A stretch of 64,000 nt of DNA from Cellulomonas sp. (GCF_017744555.1 NZ_JAGIBD010000003.1:86178-150177), one strand, 5' to 3'. Shown: positions 15,201 through 25,709, counted from the stretch's first letter. Notes: generated from the letters alone by a model not told the origin. Numbers and translations: made by a program.

Positions 15201-15767
15201 CTCGAGGAGCGCCACCAGTTCCTCACCGAGCAGCTCGCGGACCTCAAGAAGTCCCGCCTCGACCTCCTGGAGATCGTCAAGGAGATCGACGAGCGCGTCG
15301 AGCAGGTGTTCGCCGACGCGTACCGCGACACCGCCGCGGCGTTCGACGTCGTGTTCCCGCGGCTGTTCCCGGGCGGCGAGGGCCGCCTCGTGCTGACCGA
15401 CCCGGACGACATGCTCACGACCGGCATCGACGTCGAGGCCCGGCCCGCGGGCAAGAAGGTCAAGCGCCTGTCGCTGCTGTCGGGCGGTGAGCGCTCGCTC
15501 ACCGCGGTCGCGATGCTCGTCGCGATCTTCAAGGCCCGGCCGAGCCCGTTCTACGTGATGGACGAGGTCGAGGCCGCGCTCGACGACGCGAACCTCGGCC
15601 GCCTGCTGGAGATCTTCCGTGAGCTGCAGGAGGACTCCCAGCTCATCGTCGTGACGCACCAGAAGCGGACGATGGAGATCGCCGACGCGCTGTACGGCGT
15701 GACCATGCGCGGCGACGGGGTGACGACGGTGATCAGCCAGCGGATGCGCGAGGACGTCGCGGTCTGA
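12204..15767 (+). CDS. smc: chromosome segregation ATPase SMC
   Basis: A protein of 1187 aa, the normal SMC length. The Walker A motif GPNGSGKS is at residues 31-38. Two long Ala/Glu/Arg-rich coiled coils flank a hinge at about residues 500-650 (GLTGTIGSVAALLQV onward). The ABC signature LSGGERSLTA and Walker B FYVMDEVEAALDD are near the C-terminus. SMC dimers, with ScpA and ScpB, load onto DNA and organise the chromosome. The GTG start leaves a canonical N-terminus (MHLKTLTLRGFKSFA). In many actinobacteria rnc and fpg precede smc, but here ndk does. Confidence 0.98.
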   Translation: MHLKTLTLRGFKSFASATTLNFEPGVTCVVGPNGSGKSNVVDALAWVMGEQGAKSLRGGKMEDVIFAGTSGRPPLGRAEVSLTIDNADGALPIEYSEVTISRTLFRSGGSEYAINGQGCRLLDIQDLLSDSGLGREMHVIVGQGQLDAVLRATPEERRGFIEEAAGVLKHRKRKEKALRKLEAMQANLTRLADLTGEIRRQLGPLGRQAEVARKAAVVQSDLRDARARLLADDLAQLTATLEQEIADETAVRAERERVEQLLTEQRALLATLERQAAEAAPALSEASEVWYRLSSLRERLRGTSSLAADRVRLLGSAGGERSGGSDPDDLARQAERVRSAEAELAAEVELARVALEAAVTARQEAEQEAGAAEKALATALRGAADRREGVARLAGQVAARRSRVEATQAELGRLREALAAAERRGQEASTQFTALESQVAGVEEGEEGLDAEHESAAEALDAATEHLTSLQEQLGAADREQATLTSRAETLELSLLRKDGAGALLAADGLTGTIGSVAALLQVDPRDEEAIVAALGATADAVAVESVDAAVDALRYLRTEDAGRATLLVAGGGTAAPRPPLPDGVERATDLVRAPAHVQATVEALLVDVVVVDDLATARSVVADRPDLVVATRSGDVLSRHRASGGSATAPSALHLQAALDQARSGAQEAAATAERLRFEIAAATEAQTAAQAAYDATLERLNESDAALAAVAEQLGHLGSTARAARAEAERVEASLAVASRTLEADTAELAELTARLAAAEVEPAESEAAIVEGGELRDRLAELATGARTRETEARLTLRTSEERARALSGRAESLERAARAERVAREKAAERERARARQVAVALAVRDGAQQALSVLDESLRRASAERDAAEQARAERDALLTATRTEVDARAAELGRLTDVAHRDEVARTQQRLRIEQLQARSIEELGLDPAVLLEEFGPHQDVPVVHPPGTEVDPDAPTAVPYVREQQEKRLKAAERALSLLGRVNPLALEEFAALEERHQFLTEQLADLKKSRLDLLEIVKEIDERVEQVFADAYRDTAAAFDVVFPRLFPGGEGRLVLTDPDDMLTTGIDVEARPAGKKVKRLSLLSGGERSLTAVAMLVAIFKARPSPFYVMDEVEAALDDANLGRLLEIFRELQEDSQLIVVTHQKRTMEIADALYGVTMRGDGVTTVISQRMREDVAV

Positions 15768-15848
15768 CCTGTCGCGCGCGATGTGGAGATTGTGTGCGCC
15801 TTGCCGGGCAACCGGGTGGGCCGCGCTGCCACGGCGCCGACGGCATCG

Positions 15849-15854
15849 GAGACT
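15849..15854 (+). promoter_or_regulatory. -10-like hexamer of the small membrane protein gene
   Basis: GAGACT ends 6 nt before the GTG at 15861. Confidence 0.4.
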
Positions 15855-15860
15855 AGGGGT

Positions 15861-16193
15861 GTGGCCGTCCTTGTCGCAGTCCTCGTCGCCCTGATCGTCG
15901 CCGCCGCCGTGCTCCTCGTCGCGAGCGCGGTGGGCGGGGGCGCGTCCGACGACGGCCGAGGTCCGCTGCGCAGCTTCCGCGCCGGGCTCGCCGCGCGCAA
16001 GCACCCCGACGCGGAGCAGCGCGAGGCCGCGCTCGCCGCCGCCGCGGAGCCCGTCGACGTCTCGCTCGACGAGCTGCTCAGCGCGAATGCGGAGGACGGC
16101 GCCGCGTACCTGGACGTCGACGAGCTCGGCGCCACGCTGAGCCGTGCACGCGAGCGCGCCGCACGCGTGCTGCCGCTGCCGCGCCGCAGCTGA
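15861..16193 (+). CDS. small single-pass membrane protein of unknown function
   Basis: A protein of about 110 aa. Residues 1-25 form one strongly hydrophobic helix (AVLVAVLVALIVAAAVLLV) and the rest is a soluble, Ala/Arg/Glu-rich helical tail that probably lies in the cytoplasm. I do not recognise a family. The GTG at 15861 is chosen because the hydrophobic segment begins there and a -10-like hexamer is exactly 6 nt upstream; an earlier ATG at 15783 would add 26 residues with no clear feature. Its place between smc and ftsY suggests co-expression but does not indicate a function. Confidence 0.6.
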   Translation: MAVLVAVLVALIVAAAVLLVASAVGGGASDDGRGPLRSFRAGLAARKHPDAEQREAALAAAAEPVDVSLDELLSANAEDGAAYLDVDELGATLSRARERAARVLPLPRRS

Positions 16194-16278
16194 CGTCCGC
16201 GGGCCCCGACGTGCGGCACCACGGGCGGTGTGACGGCGCGCACGACGAGCCGGCTCGCGCACGCGCCCGGACGGACGA

Positions 16279-16284
16279 CAGACT
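16279..16284 (+). promoter_or_regulatory. -10-like hexamer of ftsY
   Basis: CAGACT ends 6 nt before the GTG at 16291. Confidence 0.45.
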
Positions 16285-16290
16285 GGCCCG

Positions 16291-17526
16291 GTGAACCCCG
16301 ACACCCTGACCTGGCTGCTCGCAGCCGGTGTGCCGATCGCCCTCGCCGTCACCGTCGTCACCGCGGTGGTCCGCCGCCGCTTCGGGACGGGCATCGGTCC
16401 GCAGGGACCGACCGGTCCGTCCGCGCAGGACGACGCGCAGCGGCCGGCGGCCGCGACCGGTACCGCCGTCCTCGACAGGCCCGGGCAGGCCCCGGTCGGG
16501 GAGGCGCCCGCCGAGGTGCCCGCTGCCGAGGCGCCGCCCGTGGAGGCGCCCGAGGCCGCCGTCGAGCCCGAGCTCGAGGTCCCGGCGCCCGTCGCGGGCC
16601 GGCTCGCACGCCTCCGGGGGCGGCTCGCCCGCTCCGGCTCGCCGCTCGGTGCGCGCCTGCTCGCCGTCCTGTCCCGCGACCACCTCACGGAGGACGACTG
16701 GGACGAGCTCGAGGAGACGCTGCTCCTCGCGGACGTGGGCGCCGGCCCGACGTCGGACCTCATCGAGGCGCTCCGCACCCGGGTGCGCGTCGAGGGCCTG
16801 CGCGAGCCGGGTCAGGTCCGGGCGCTGCTGCGCGAGCAGCTGCTCGCGCTCGTCGACCCGTCGCTCGACCGCACGCTCCACACCGCACCGTCCACCGCGG
16901 CCGACGGGTCGCACGTGCCCGCGGTGGTGCTCGTCGTCGGCGTCAACGGCACCGGCAAGACCACGACCGTGGGCAAGCTCGCCCGCGTCCTGGTCGCGGA
17001 GGACCGCACGGTGCTGCTCGGCGCGGCCGACACGTTCCGCGCCGCGGCCGCCGACCAGCTCCAGACGTGGGGCTCGCGCGTCGGCGTGCACACCGTCCGC
17101 TCGGACCGCGACGGTGCCGACCCCGCGGCGGTCGCTTTCGACGCGGCCAAGCAGGGCCGGGCAGAGGGGGTCGACGTCGTGCTCGTCGACACCGCGGGCC
17201 GCCTGCAGAACAAGGCCGGCCTCATGGACGAGCTCGGCAAGATCACGCGCGTCCTCACGCGCGAGGCGCCGCTCGCCGAGGTGCTCCTGGTGCTCGACGC
17301 CACGACCGGCCAGAACGGTCTCAACCAGGCGCGCGTGTTCGGCGAGGTCGCGGGCGTCACCGGCATCGTGCTGACGAAGCTCGACGGCACCGCCAAGGGC
17401 GGCATCGTCGTGGCCGTCCAGCGCGAGCTCGGCGTGCCCGTGAAGCTCGTGGGGCTCGGCGAGGGGCCGGACGACCTCGCACCGTTCGACCCGGAGGAGT
17501 TCGTCGACGGCATCCTGCAGGGCTGA
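16291..17526 (+). CDS. ftsY: signal recognition particle receptor FtsY
   Basis: A protein of 411 aa. An N-terminal membrane helix (about residues 6-27, TWLLAAGVPIALAVTVV) is followed by an acidic, Pro/Glu/Ala-rich A region and the NG GTPase domain. G1 is GVNGTGKTTTVGK (about 217-229), G3 is DTAGRLQNK, and TKLDGTAKGG is the G4 region. FtsY docks SRP-ribosome complexes at the membrane and activates GTP hydrolysis together with Ffh, which is encoded 3.7 kb downstream. The GTG start is supported by the -10-like hexamer 6 nt upstream and by the membrane helix immediately after. Confidence 0.97.
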   Translation: MNPDTLTWLLAAGVPIALAVTVVTAVVRRRFGTGIGPQGPTGPSAQDDAQRPAAATGTAVLDRPGQAPVGEAPAEVPAAEAPPVEAPEAAVEPELEVPAPVAGRLARLRGRLARSGSPLGARLLAVLSRDHLTEDDWDELEETLLLADVGAGPTSDLIEALRTRVRVEGLREPGQVRALLREQLLALVDPSLDRTLHTAPSTAADGSHVPAVVLVVGVNGTGKTTTVGKLARVLVAEDRTVLLGAADTFRAAAADQLQTWGSRVGVHTVRSDRDGADPAAVAFDAAKQGRAEGVDVVLVDTAGRLQNKAGLMDELGKITRVLTREAPLAEVLLVLDATTGQNGLNQARVFGEVAGVTGIVLTKLDGTAKGGIVVAVQRELGVPVKLVGLGEGPDDLAPFDPEEFVDGILQG

Positions 17527-17550
17527 CGGGCCTGGACGTCCGCCCAGGCC

Positions 17551-17619
17551 GAAACGGACTGTTTACACCGACGTGCGCCTTGTCACACGCCCGTAACGCG
17601 TCACGCGTTCGCGAGTAAC
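17551..17619 (+). promoter_or_regulatory. candidate GlnR boxes upstream of amtB
   Basis: The pentamers GTCAC (17582), GTAAC (17593), CGCGT (17604) and GTAAC (17615) are each separated by 6 nt, an exact 11-bp period. A second pair, GAAAC (17551) and TTTAC (17562), has the same spacing. Actinobacterial GlnR sites follow GTNAC-n6-GAAAC patterns in front of amtB-glnK-glnD. The match is to the spacing and to most of the half-sites; binding is inferred. Confidence 0.5.
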
Positions 17620-17678
17620 CCGCCTCCCCGAAGGTTGTCCCCGTCCGGCCGACCGGTCGGGGAGTGGAGAAGCGAACG

Positions 17679-19336
<1,658 letters not shown>

Positions 19337-19358
19337 CGAGGACGGTCGCACGCACCGC

Positions 19359-21158
19359 ATGACACAGCAACGGCCGCCCGCGGGGGGCGCGGCCGAGCAC
19401 GGTTCGTCCGAGGTCCCGCACCCCGCCGCCATCGGGGTGCGGGACCTCCGCGTCGAACGGCTCGAGCTCGCGGCCCGCCTCACGGGCCCGCAGTCCGACG
19501 GGGTCGCCCGTCGCGCCGCCATCGTCGACCTGGTGCGCACGCGCCTCGCCGAGCTCTGGGACGAGGCGACGCAGGGCGAGGACGTCGCGGGCGTCGCCCT
19601 CGGCGCCGTCGGGAGCGTCGGGCGCGGGGACGCGAGCCCCGTGAGCGACCTCGACCTGCTCCTGGTCCACGAGGGCCGCGGGCACCCGCCCGAGCAGCTG
19701 CAGGCCATCGCGCAGCGGCTCTGGTACCCGATCTGGGACGCCGGCCTGGACCTCGACCACTCCGTGCGCTCGCTCGCGCAGTGCCGCCAGGTCGCGTCCA
19801 AGGACCTGCCGGCCGCGGTCGGCCTGCTCGACCTGCAGCCCGTCGCGGGCGACGCGGTGGTGATCGCGCGGGCGAGGTCGGCCCTGCTGGAGGACTGGCG
19901 TGACGCGGCCCGCCGCCGGCTGCCCGAGCTCCTCGCGTCGACCCGCCAGCGCGCGGACCGGCACGGCGAGCTCGCGTACCTGCTGGAGCCCGAGCTCAAG
20001 GAGGCCCGCGGCGGCATCCGCGACGCCGTGGTGCTGAGCGCGCTGGCCGCGACGTGGCTCACCGACCGACCACACGGCGCGGTCGACGCCGCGTACGCGC
20101 ACCTGCTCGACGTGCGCGACACGGTCCAGGTCGCGACCCGGCGGCACACCAACCGGCTGCTGCTCGCGGACCAGGACGAGGTCGCGGCGCTCGTCGGGTT
20201 CGACGACCGGGACGACCTCGTCGCCAGCATCGCGGAGGCGGGGCGCGTCATCTCGTACGCGCTCGACACGACGGCCCGCAACGCGCGTCAGGCGCTGCAG
20301 CGCCCGGTCCGCAAGCCCGTGCTGGTGCGCGGCCGACGGACCGCGCCGCGCCTGCGGGCGATCGCGGAGGACCTCGTCGAGCACGACGGCGAGATCGTGC
20401 TGGCCGTCGACGCGCGGCCCGCCGAGGACCCGCTGCTGTCCCTGCGCGCGGCGGCGACCGCGGCCCGCACGGGGCTGGCCCTGTCACCGGTCACGGTCGC
20501 GAGCCTCACGGCCACGCCGCCGCTCCCGACGCCGTGGCCCAAGGTCGCGCGCACCTACCTGCTGCAGCTGCTCGGGTCGGAGCAGGCGCAGGTGCCGATC
20601 TGGGAGGCCCTGGACCTGGCGGGCGTCGTGACCACGTGGATCCCCGAGTGGGCGGCCGTCCGGAACCGCCCGCAGCGCTCGCCCGTGCACCGGCACACCG
20701 TCGACCGGCACCTCGTGGAGACCGTCGCGCGGGCGGGTCGGGTCCGCCGGGAGGTCGAGCTCGGCGACACCCTGCTGCTCGCGGCCCTGCTGCACGACAT
20801 CGGCAAGCGTGCGGGTGCGGGGGACCACTCGGTCGAGGGCGCGCGCCTCGCGGGGCCGATCGTGCTCCGGATGGGGTTCGACGAGGACGTCGCGGCCGAC
20901 GTCGTCCGCTTGGTCCGCGAGCACCTCACGCTCGTCGACCTCGCGACGACCGCGGACCACGACGACCCCGCGACGGTCGCCCGCCTGCTCGACGCCGTCG
21001 ACCACCGTGCCGACCTGCTCGAGGTGCTGCGCGCCCTCACGGAGGCCGACGCGTCGGCCGCCGGGCCTGCGGCGTGGAGCGCGTGGCGCGGCACGCTCGT
21101 CGACGACCTCGCCGCACGGGCCCGCCGCGAGCTGGCAGGTACGCTGGACCGTCCGTGA
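19359..21158 (+). CDS. glnD: PII nucleotidyltransferase / removing enzyme GlnD, lacking ACT domains
   Basis: A protein of 599 aa. The nucleotidyltransferase domain carries [20 protein letters not shown] (about residues 85-105), and KEARGGIRD lies downstream. An HD phosphohydrolase domain contains HRHTVDRH and [14 protein letters not shown] (about residues 445-490) for demodification of PII. The protein ends shortly after the HD domain, so the two C-terminal ACT domains that sense glutamine in enterobacterial GlnD (about 890 aa) are absent. ffh begins 25 nt after the stop, so there is no room for a lost 3' part. The ATG at 19359 follows glnK by 22 nt. It probably adenylylates GlnK. Confidence 0.9.
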   Translation: MTQQRPPAGGAAEHGSSEVPHPAAIGVRDLRVERLELAARLTGPQSDGVARRAAIVDLVRTRLAELWDEATQGEDVAGVALGAVGSVGRGDASPVSDLDLLLVHEGRGHPPEQLQAIAQRLWYPIWDAGLDLDHSVRSLAQCRQVASKDLPAAVGLLDLQPVAGDAVVIARARSALLEDWRDAARRRLPELLASTRQRADRHGELAYLLEPELKEARGGIRDAVVLSALAATWLTDRPHGAVDAAYAHLLDVRDTVQVATRRHTNRLLLADQDEVAALVGFDDRDDLVASIAEAGRVISYALDTTARNARQALQRPVRKPVLVRGRRTAPRLRAIAEDLVEHDGEIVLAVDARPAEDPLLSLRAAATAARTGLALSPVTVASLTATPPLPTPWPKVARTYLLQLLGSEQAQVPIWEALDLAGVVTTWIPEWAAVRNRPQRSPVHRHTVDRHLVETVARAGRVRREVELGDTLLLAALLHDIGKRAGAGDHSVEGARLAGPIVLRMGFDEDVAADVVRLVREHLTLVDLATTADHDDPATVARLLDAVDHRADLLEVLRALTEADASAAGPAAWSAWRGTLVDDLAARARRELAGTLDRP

Positions 21159-21182
21159 TCCCTGACGTGTGAGGACCACCCG

Positions 21183-22787
21183 GTGTTCGCCACCCTGTCC
21201 GACCGACTGACGTCGACCTTCAAGAACCTGCGCAGCAAGGGCCGTCTGTCCGAGGCGGACATCGACGCGACCGTGCGCGAGATCCGGCGTGCGCTGCTCG
21301 ACGCCGACGTGGCGGTCCCGGTCGTCCGGTCGTTCACGGGCGCGATCCGGGAGCGCGCGCTGTCGGTCGAGGTGTCCGGCGCGCTCAACCCGGCGCAGCA
21401 GGTCGTCAAGATCGTCAACGACGAGCTCATCTCGATCCTCGGCGGCCAGACGCGCCCGCTCACGTTCGCGAAGCGCCCGCCGACGGTCATCCTGCTCGCG
21501 GGTCTGCAGGGTGCCGGCAAGACGACGCTCGCGGGCAAGCTCGCGCTGCACCTCAAGGCGCAGGGCCACACCCCGCTGCTCGTCGCGGCCGACCTGCAGC
21601 GCCCCAACGCCGTGACGCAGCTGCAGGTGGTCGGCGAGCGGGCCGGCGTGCCGGTGTTCGCGCCGCACCCGGGCAACCAGGGCTCCGACGACGTCATGCC
21701 GTTCGGCGCCGACCCGGTCGCCGTCGCGCGGCAGGGCCTCGAGACGGCCCGGACCAAGCAGCACGACGTGCTCATCGTGGACACCGCGGGCCGCCTCGGC
21801 GTGGACGCCGAGCTCATGCGGCAGGCGTCCGACATCCGCGACGCGGTCGAGCCCGACGAGATCCTCTTCGTGATCGACGCGATGATCGGCCAGGACGCGG
21901 TGACGACCGCGCAGGCCTTCGCGGACGGCGTCGGCTTCACCGGCGTCGTGCTGTCGAAGCTCGACGGCGACGCGCGCGGTGGTGCCGCCCTGTCGGTCGC
22001 GAGCGTCACGGGCAAGCCGATCCTCTATGCGAGCACGGGCGAGAAGCTCACCGACTTCGAGGTCTTCCACCCCGACCGCATGGCGTCGCGCATCCTCGAC
22101 ATGGGTGACGTCCTCACGCTCATCGAGCAGGCCGAGAAGGCGTTCGACGCCGAGCAGGCCGAGAAGATGGCCGGCAAGATCGCGTCCGGCCAGGACTTCA
22201 CGCTCGAGGACTTCCTCGTGCAGATGCAGCAGCTGCGCAAGCTCGGCCCGCTCAAGAACATGCTCGGGATGCTTCCGGGGATGGGCCAGATGCGGGAGGC
22301 CATCGACTCGTTCGACGAGCGCGAGGTCAACCGCATCGAGGCGATGATCCAGTCGATGACGCCCGCCGAGCGGCACAACCCGAAGATCATCAACGGGTCG
22401 CGCCGCTCGCGCATCGCCAAGGGGTCGGGCACCACCGTCACGGACATCAACCAGCTCATCGAGCGGTTCGACAGCGCGCAGAAGATGATGCGCCACATGG
22501 CCAAGGGCGGCGCGATGCCGGGGATGCCGGGCATGGGGAGCCTGCCGGGCACGGGAAAGAAGTCGCGCGGCCGGGCCGCAGCGCCGGCACCGCGTCGGAC
22601 CAAGGGGAAGTCGGGCAACCCCGCGAAGCGGGCCGAGCAGGAGCGTGCCGCGCTGGACCGGTCCTCGTCCGCACCCGCCGCCGCGCCCGGGTCGGCCTTC
22701 GGGCTGGGGGCACCGCAGGAGCCCGAGCAGGTGGACCCGTCGGCGCTCAAGCTCCCGGCCGGGCTGGACAAGTTCCTCGGTCGCTGA
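21183..22787 (+). CDS. ffh: signal recognition particle GTPase Ffh
   Basis: A protein of 534 aa. The N domain is followed by the GTPase domain with GLQGAGKTT at residues 107-115, DTAGRLGVD and SKLDGDARGG. The Met-rich M domain (about 330-460, with MLGMLPGMGQM) binds 4.5S RNA and signal sequences. A basic, low-complexity tail of about 90 residues follows (KSRGRAAAPAPRRTKG), longer than in E. coli. With FtsY it delivers nascent membrane proteins to the translocon. The GTG start is followed by the expected FATLSDRLT N-terminus. No 4.5S RNA gene was recognised in the window. Confidence 0.97.
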   Translation: MFATLSDRLTSTFKNLRSKGRLSEADIDATVREIRRALLDADVAVPVVRSFTGAIRERALSVEVSGALNPAQQVVKIVNDELISILGGQTRPLTFAKRPPTVILLAGLQGAGKTTLAGKLALHLKAQGHTPLLVAADLQRPNAVTQLQVVGERAGVPVFAPHPGNQGSDDVMPFGADPVAVARQGLETARTKQHDVLIVDTAGRLGVDAELMRQASDIRDAVEPDEILFVIDAMIGQDAVTTAQAFADGVGFTGVVLSKLDGDARGGAALSVASVTGKPILYASTGEKLTDFEVFHPDRMASRILDMGDVLTLIEQAEKAFDAEQAEKMAGKIASGQDFTLEDFLVQMQQLRKLGPLKNMLGMLPGMGQMREAIDSFDEREVNRIEAMIQSMTPAERHNPKIINGSRRSRIAKGSGTTVTDINQLIERFDSAQKMMRHMAKGGAMPGMPGMGSLPGTGKKSRGRAAAPAPRRTKGKSGNPAKRAEQERAALDRSSSAPAAAPGSAFGLGAPQEPEQVDPSALKLPAGLDKFLGR

Positions 22788-22790
22788 CCC

Positions 22791-23891
22791 GTGACCGTCC
22801 TGCACCTGCGCGGCACGGTCGTCCTCGACGACGACCGTGAGGTGCCCGAGGCCTGGGTCGTCGGGGACCGGCTGACGTTCACGCGCCCGTCCGCGCCGGT
22901 CACCGGCGTGCTCGAGGGCTGGGTGCTGCCCGGACTCGTCGACGTGCACTGCCACATCGGCCTGGCCGCGGACGGACCGGTCGACGACGGCACCGCGGAG
23001 AAGCAGGCGTTGGCCGACCGCGACTCGGGCGTGCTGCTCGTGCGGGACGCCGGGTCGCCCGCCGACACCGGGTGGGTCCACGACCGCGACGACCTGCCCC
23101 GCCTGATCCGCGCCGGCCGGCACCTCGCGCTGTCGAAGCGCTACCTGCGGCACTACGGTCGCGAGCTGGCCTCGGTCGACGCGCTGCCCGACGCGGTCCG
23201 CGAGGAGGCCGCGCGCGGCGACGGCTGGGTCAAGCTCGTCGCCGACTGGATCGACCGGGACCTCGGCGCCGACGGCGACCTGCGTCCCCTGTGGCCGCGC
23301 GACGTGCTCGTCGAGGCCGTCGCCGCCGCGCACGCAGCCGGCGCCCGGGTCACGGCGCACACGTTCGCGACAGAGGCCCTCGACGACCTGCTCGACGCGG
23401 GCGTCGACTGCCTGGAGCACGCCACGGGCGCGACGCCCGACCAGGTCGACCGGATCGCGGCGGCCGGCATCCCTGTCACGGCGACCCTGCTGCAGATCGC
23501 CCAGTTCGAGAACATCGCGGCGCAGGGGGAGCAGCGCTACCCGCGCTTCGCCGCGCGCATGCGTGCCCTGCACGCCCACCGGTACGACCTGGTCCGCAGC
23601 CTGCACGAGGCCGGCGTCCCGGTGCTCGTCGGCACCGACGCGGGCGGCACGATCGGCCACGGCCGGATCGCCGACGAGGCCGCCGAGCTCGTCCGGGCGG
23701 GCATACCGGACCGCGACGTCGTGGCGGCGGCGAGCTGGCGCACGCGCGCGTGGCTCGGCGTGCCGAGCATCGACGAGGGCGAGAGCGCCGACGTCGTGGT
23801 CTTCGGTGCCGACCCGCGGGCGGACGTCGGCGTGCTCTCCGACCCGCGTGCCGTCGTGCTCCGCGGCGTGCCGACGGCGCCGCTGCGCTGA
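22791..23891 (+). CDS. metal-dependent amidohydrolase family protein
   Basis: An amidohydrolase-superfamily protein of 366 aa related to imidazolonepropionase. The metal ligands are visible in order: VHCH after GLVDVH (about residues 50-53), AHTF, LEHATG, and the catalytic aspartate in GTDAGG. The C-terminal small beta domain (GESADVVVFGADP) closes the fold. It should hydrolyse a cyclic amide or related C-N bond in the cytoplasm; the substrate is unknown. The GTG start is only 3 nt after the ffh stop, so it may be translated from the ffh transcript although the functions look unrelated. It converges with the M16 peptidase gene, with 33 nt between the stops. Confidence 0.88.
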   Translation: MTVLHLRGTVVLDDDREVPEAWVVGDRLTFTRPSAPVTGVLEGWVLPGLVDVHCHIGLAADGPVDDGTAEKQALADRDSGVLLVRDAGSPADTGWVHDRDDLPRLIRAGRHLALSKRYLRHYGRELASVDALPDAVREEAARGDGWVKLVADWIDRDLGADGDLRPLWPRDVLVEAVAAAHAAGARVTAHTFATEALDDLLDAGVDCLEHATGATPDQVDRIAAAGIPVTATLLQIAQFENIAAQGEQRYPRFAARMRALHAHRYDLVRSLHEAGVPVLVGTDAGGTIGHGRIADEAAELVRAGIPDRDVVAAASWRTRAWLGVPSIDEGESADVVVFGADPRADVGVLSDPRAVVLRGVPTAPLR

Positions 23892-23924
23892 CGTCGCCCT
23901 CGGACGTCGACCGCGGCGTCGAGA

Positions 23925-25538
23925 TCAGTCGGGCGCGGCGCCGTCGACCGGGCGCACCTTCACTCGCTGCTTGTCGTAGACCACCGCGCGGGGAAGGTGC
24001 CGGACCATGGCGGCGAAGGGGTCGCGCAGGCCCTTGAACAGCGACGGGTTGAGCAGCATCGCGGCACCGCGCTGCGTGACCAGCTCGACGTCGCCGTCCT
24101 CGTCCGTGCCGACCAGGACGATGTCGTCGAGCACGACGGTGTCCACCTGCCCGCCGCCCGCGACGACGAGCCGGTCGGGGAGCAGCCACACGTCCACGCC
24201 CCGGGCCGCCGAGAAGCGCTTGCCGGAGAACATGCGGTCCGAGGCCTTGAGGAGGCGCAGCGGGCCGCTGCCCCCGGCGTCGTTCAGCAGCGCCTTGGAG
24301 AAGTCCTTGCCGGTCCGCCCCTGCGGGTCGGCCGTCAGGTCGGCGTACTGCGCGCCCCACTGCGACGTCAGGTGGTCGATCAGGTCGGTGTCGCCCGCAA
24401 GGGTGCACGGGATCGACACGAGCAGCGACCGGGCGTACGCAGCGAGGGCGGGGCGGAGGTCCTCGGGTCGGGCGTCGCGGATCGTCGCCGTCTCCTGGTC
24501 GAAGGTGGGGACGTCGATCCCGCGGACGGACCAGGACGCGATCGAGTCGAACCACCCTGCTCGTCCGGCACCCAGCGCGAGCGACTCGAGGAGCGTGCCT
24601 CGGGTGCGGTCGAGCTCGTCGACGGTCGGGCCCTCGAGCGCGAGACGCTCGATGACGCGCAGCGTCGCCCTGGTCGCGTCGGCCGCGACCGATCGCTCGG
24701 GATCGAGGGCGGAGGCGACGACGGACGAGTACGGGTCCACCTGGTAACCGACCCCGTCGACCGAGTACACCTGCCCGAGCGCCGTCCTGAGCTCGTGGTG
24801 CAGCACGTCGTCGAGCACGGACATGGCGAGCGCCGACAGCGACCGGTCGAGGTCGCCGTCGACCGAGCCCGACAGCAGGAGCGCCTGGTCGCGGCCGACC
24901 TGCCACGTGCGTCCCGGCCACAGCGGGGCGGGGTGCAGCGTGCGGCGCGGCGCAGGGCCGGCGGGGAGCGGCAGCACCAGGCCCTCGGGCAGGGGCGCCG
25001 TGCTGCTGAGCAGGGCGTTGCCCGCATGGAACCACTGGGCGGCGACCGCGCGGACCTCCTCCGCGGCCCAGTCGAGAAGACGCGTGTGGCTCACGGCCCC
25101 GAGACCGACACCCGCCAGGCCGTAACGGGCCGCGAAGGGATCCCCGTGCGACGCGTAGACCGAGGACATGCCGACCTCGGCGAGGATCGTGCGGCGCTCG
25201 AGCTCCAGGTCGTCGTCGGTGACCTCCCGCAGCCACGTCACGGCGTCGCAGACGCGCCTGACGAAGTCGGCGAGCCGTGCGGGCGTGCCCGTCGCGTAGA
25301 AGTTCGTCGTGACCATGCCCGACTCCGCGTTGTTCGGGATCGACACATGGCCCACCCGGCGCATGACGAGGTGCTCGACGAGGTGCGTGATGCCGACCGT
25401 CCAGGGAGCCATGTCCTTGTGGCCGACGCCGAAGAACAGCGTCACCGTCGGGTCGACCGCGAGGTCCGTCCACATGACGGGGACGCCGTCGACCTGCGTC
25501 CTGTGGACCGTCACGCTGTCGGGCGCCTGGACCGTCAC
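23925..25538 (-). CDS. M16 (insulinase-like) zinc peptidase with an extra C-terminal domain
   Basis: A protein of 537 aa. The zinc motif HxxEH is HLVEH at residues 52-56, and Glu121 in [10 protein letters not shown] is a candidate third ligand. The second half (about 215-420) resembles the non-catalytic M16 repeat. A roughly 90-residue C-terminal segment, beginning near [15 protein letters not shown], looks like a small beta-rich PH-like domain and is not part of the usual M16 core. No signal peptide is visible, so it is probably cytoplasmic. The GTG at 25538 is chosen because GAGGAGA lies just upstream. It is transcribed alone, divergent from rpsP. Its substrate is unknown. Confidence 0.85.
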   Translation of the reverse strand: MTVQAPDSVTVHRTQVDGVPVMWTDLAVDPTVTLFFGVGHKDMAPWTVGITHLVEHLVMRRVGHVSIPNNAESGMVTTNFYATGTPARLADFVRRVCDAVTWLREVTDDDLELERRTILAEVGMSSVYASHGDPFAARYGLAGVGLGAVSHTRLLDWAAEEVRAVAAQWFHAGNALLSSTAPLPEGLVLPLPAGPAPRRTLHPAPLWPGRTWQVGRDQALLLSGSVDGDLDRSLSALAMSVLDDVLHHELRTALGQVYSVDGVGYQVDPYSSVVASALDPERSVAADATRATLRVIERLALEGPTVDELDRTRGTLLESLALGAGRAGWFDSIASWSVRGIDVPTFDQETATIRDARPEDLRPALAAYARSLLVSIPCTLAGDTDLIDHLTSQWGAQYADLTADPQGRTGKDFSKALLNDAGGSGPLRLLKASDRMFSGKRFSAARGVDVWLLPDRLVVAGGGQVDTVVLDDIVLVGTDEDGDVELVTQRGAAMLLNPSLFKGLRDPFAAMVRHLPRAVVYDKQRVKVRPVDGAAPD

Positions 25539-25709
25539 GGGATCTCCTCGGGATCGGGGTACGCCTGCGGCCGCGGGCGCGTGGGGTGCTGTGGCCTCCA
25601 TCGGCCGGATCGCGGGCGTTCTGAACCCTCACCGAGGGTGTCGCCCGCCACGCGGGAGCACCGTGGCCGGGGGCCGTCCGACCACCCGGGCGGCGACGTG
25701 CGGCGGAGG

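Noticed and set aside
13512..16778. A 1088-codon frame antisense to smc and ftsY
   Set aside because: It is entirely covered by well-supported genes on the plus strand, and no domain was recognised.
20484..23660. A 1058-codon frame antisense to glnD, ffh and the amidohydrolase
   Set aside because: It crosses three real genes, has Arg/Val-rich composition and shows no family motif.
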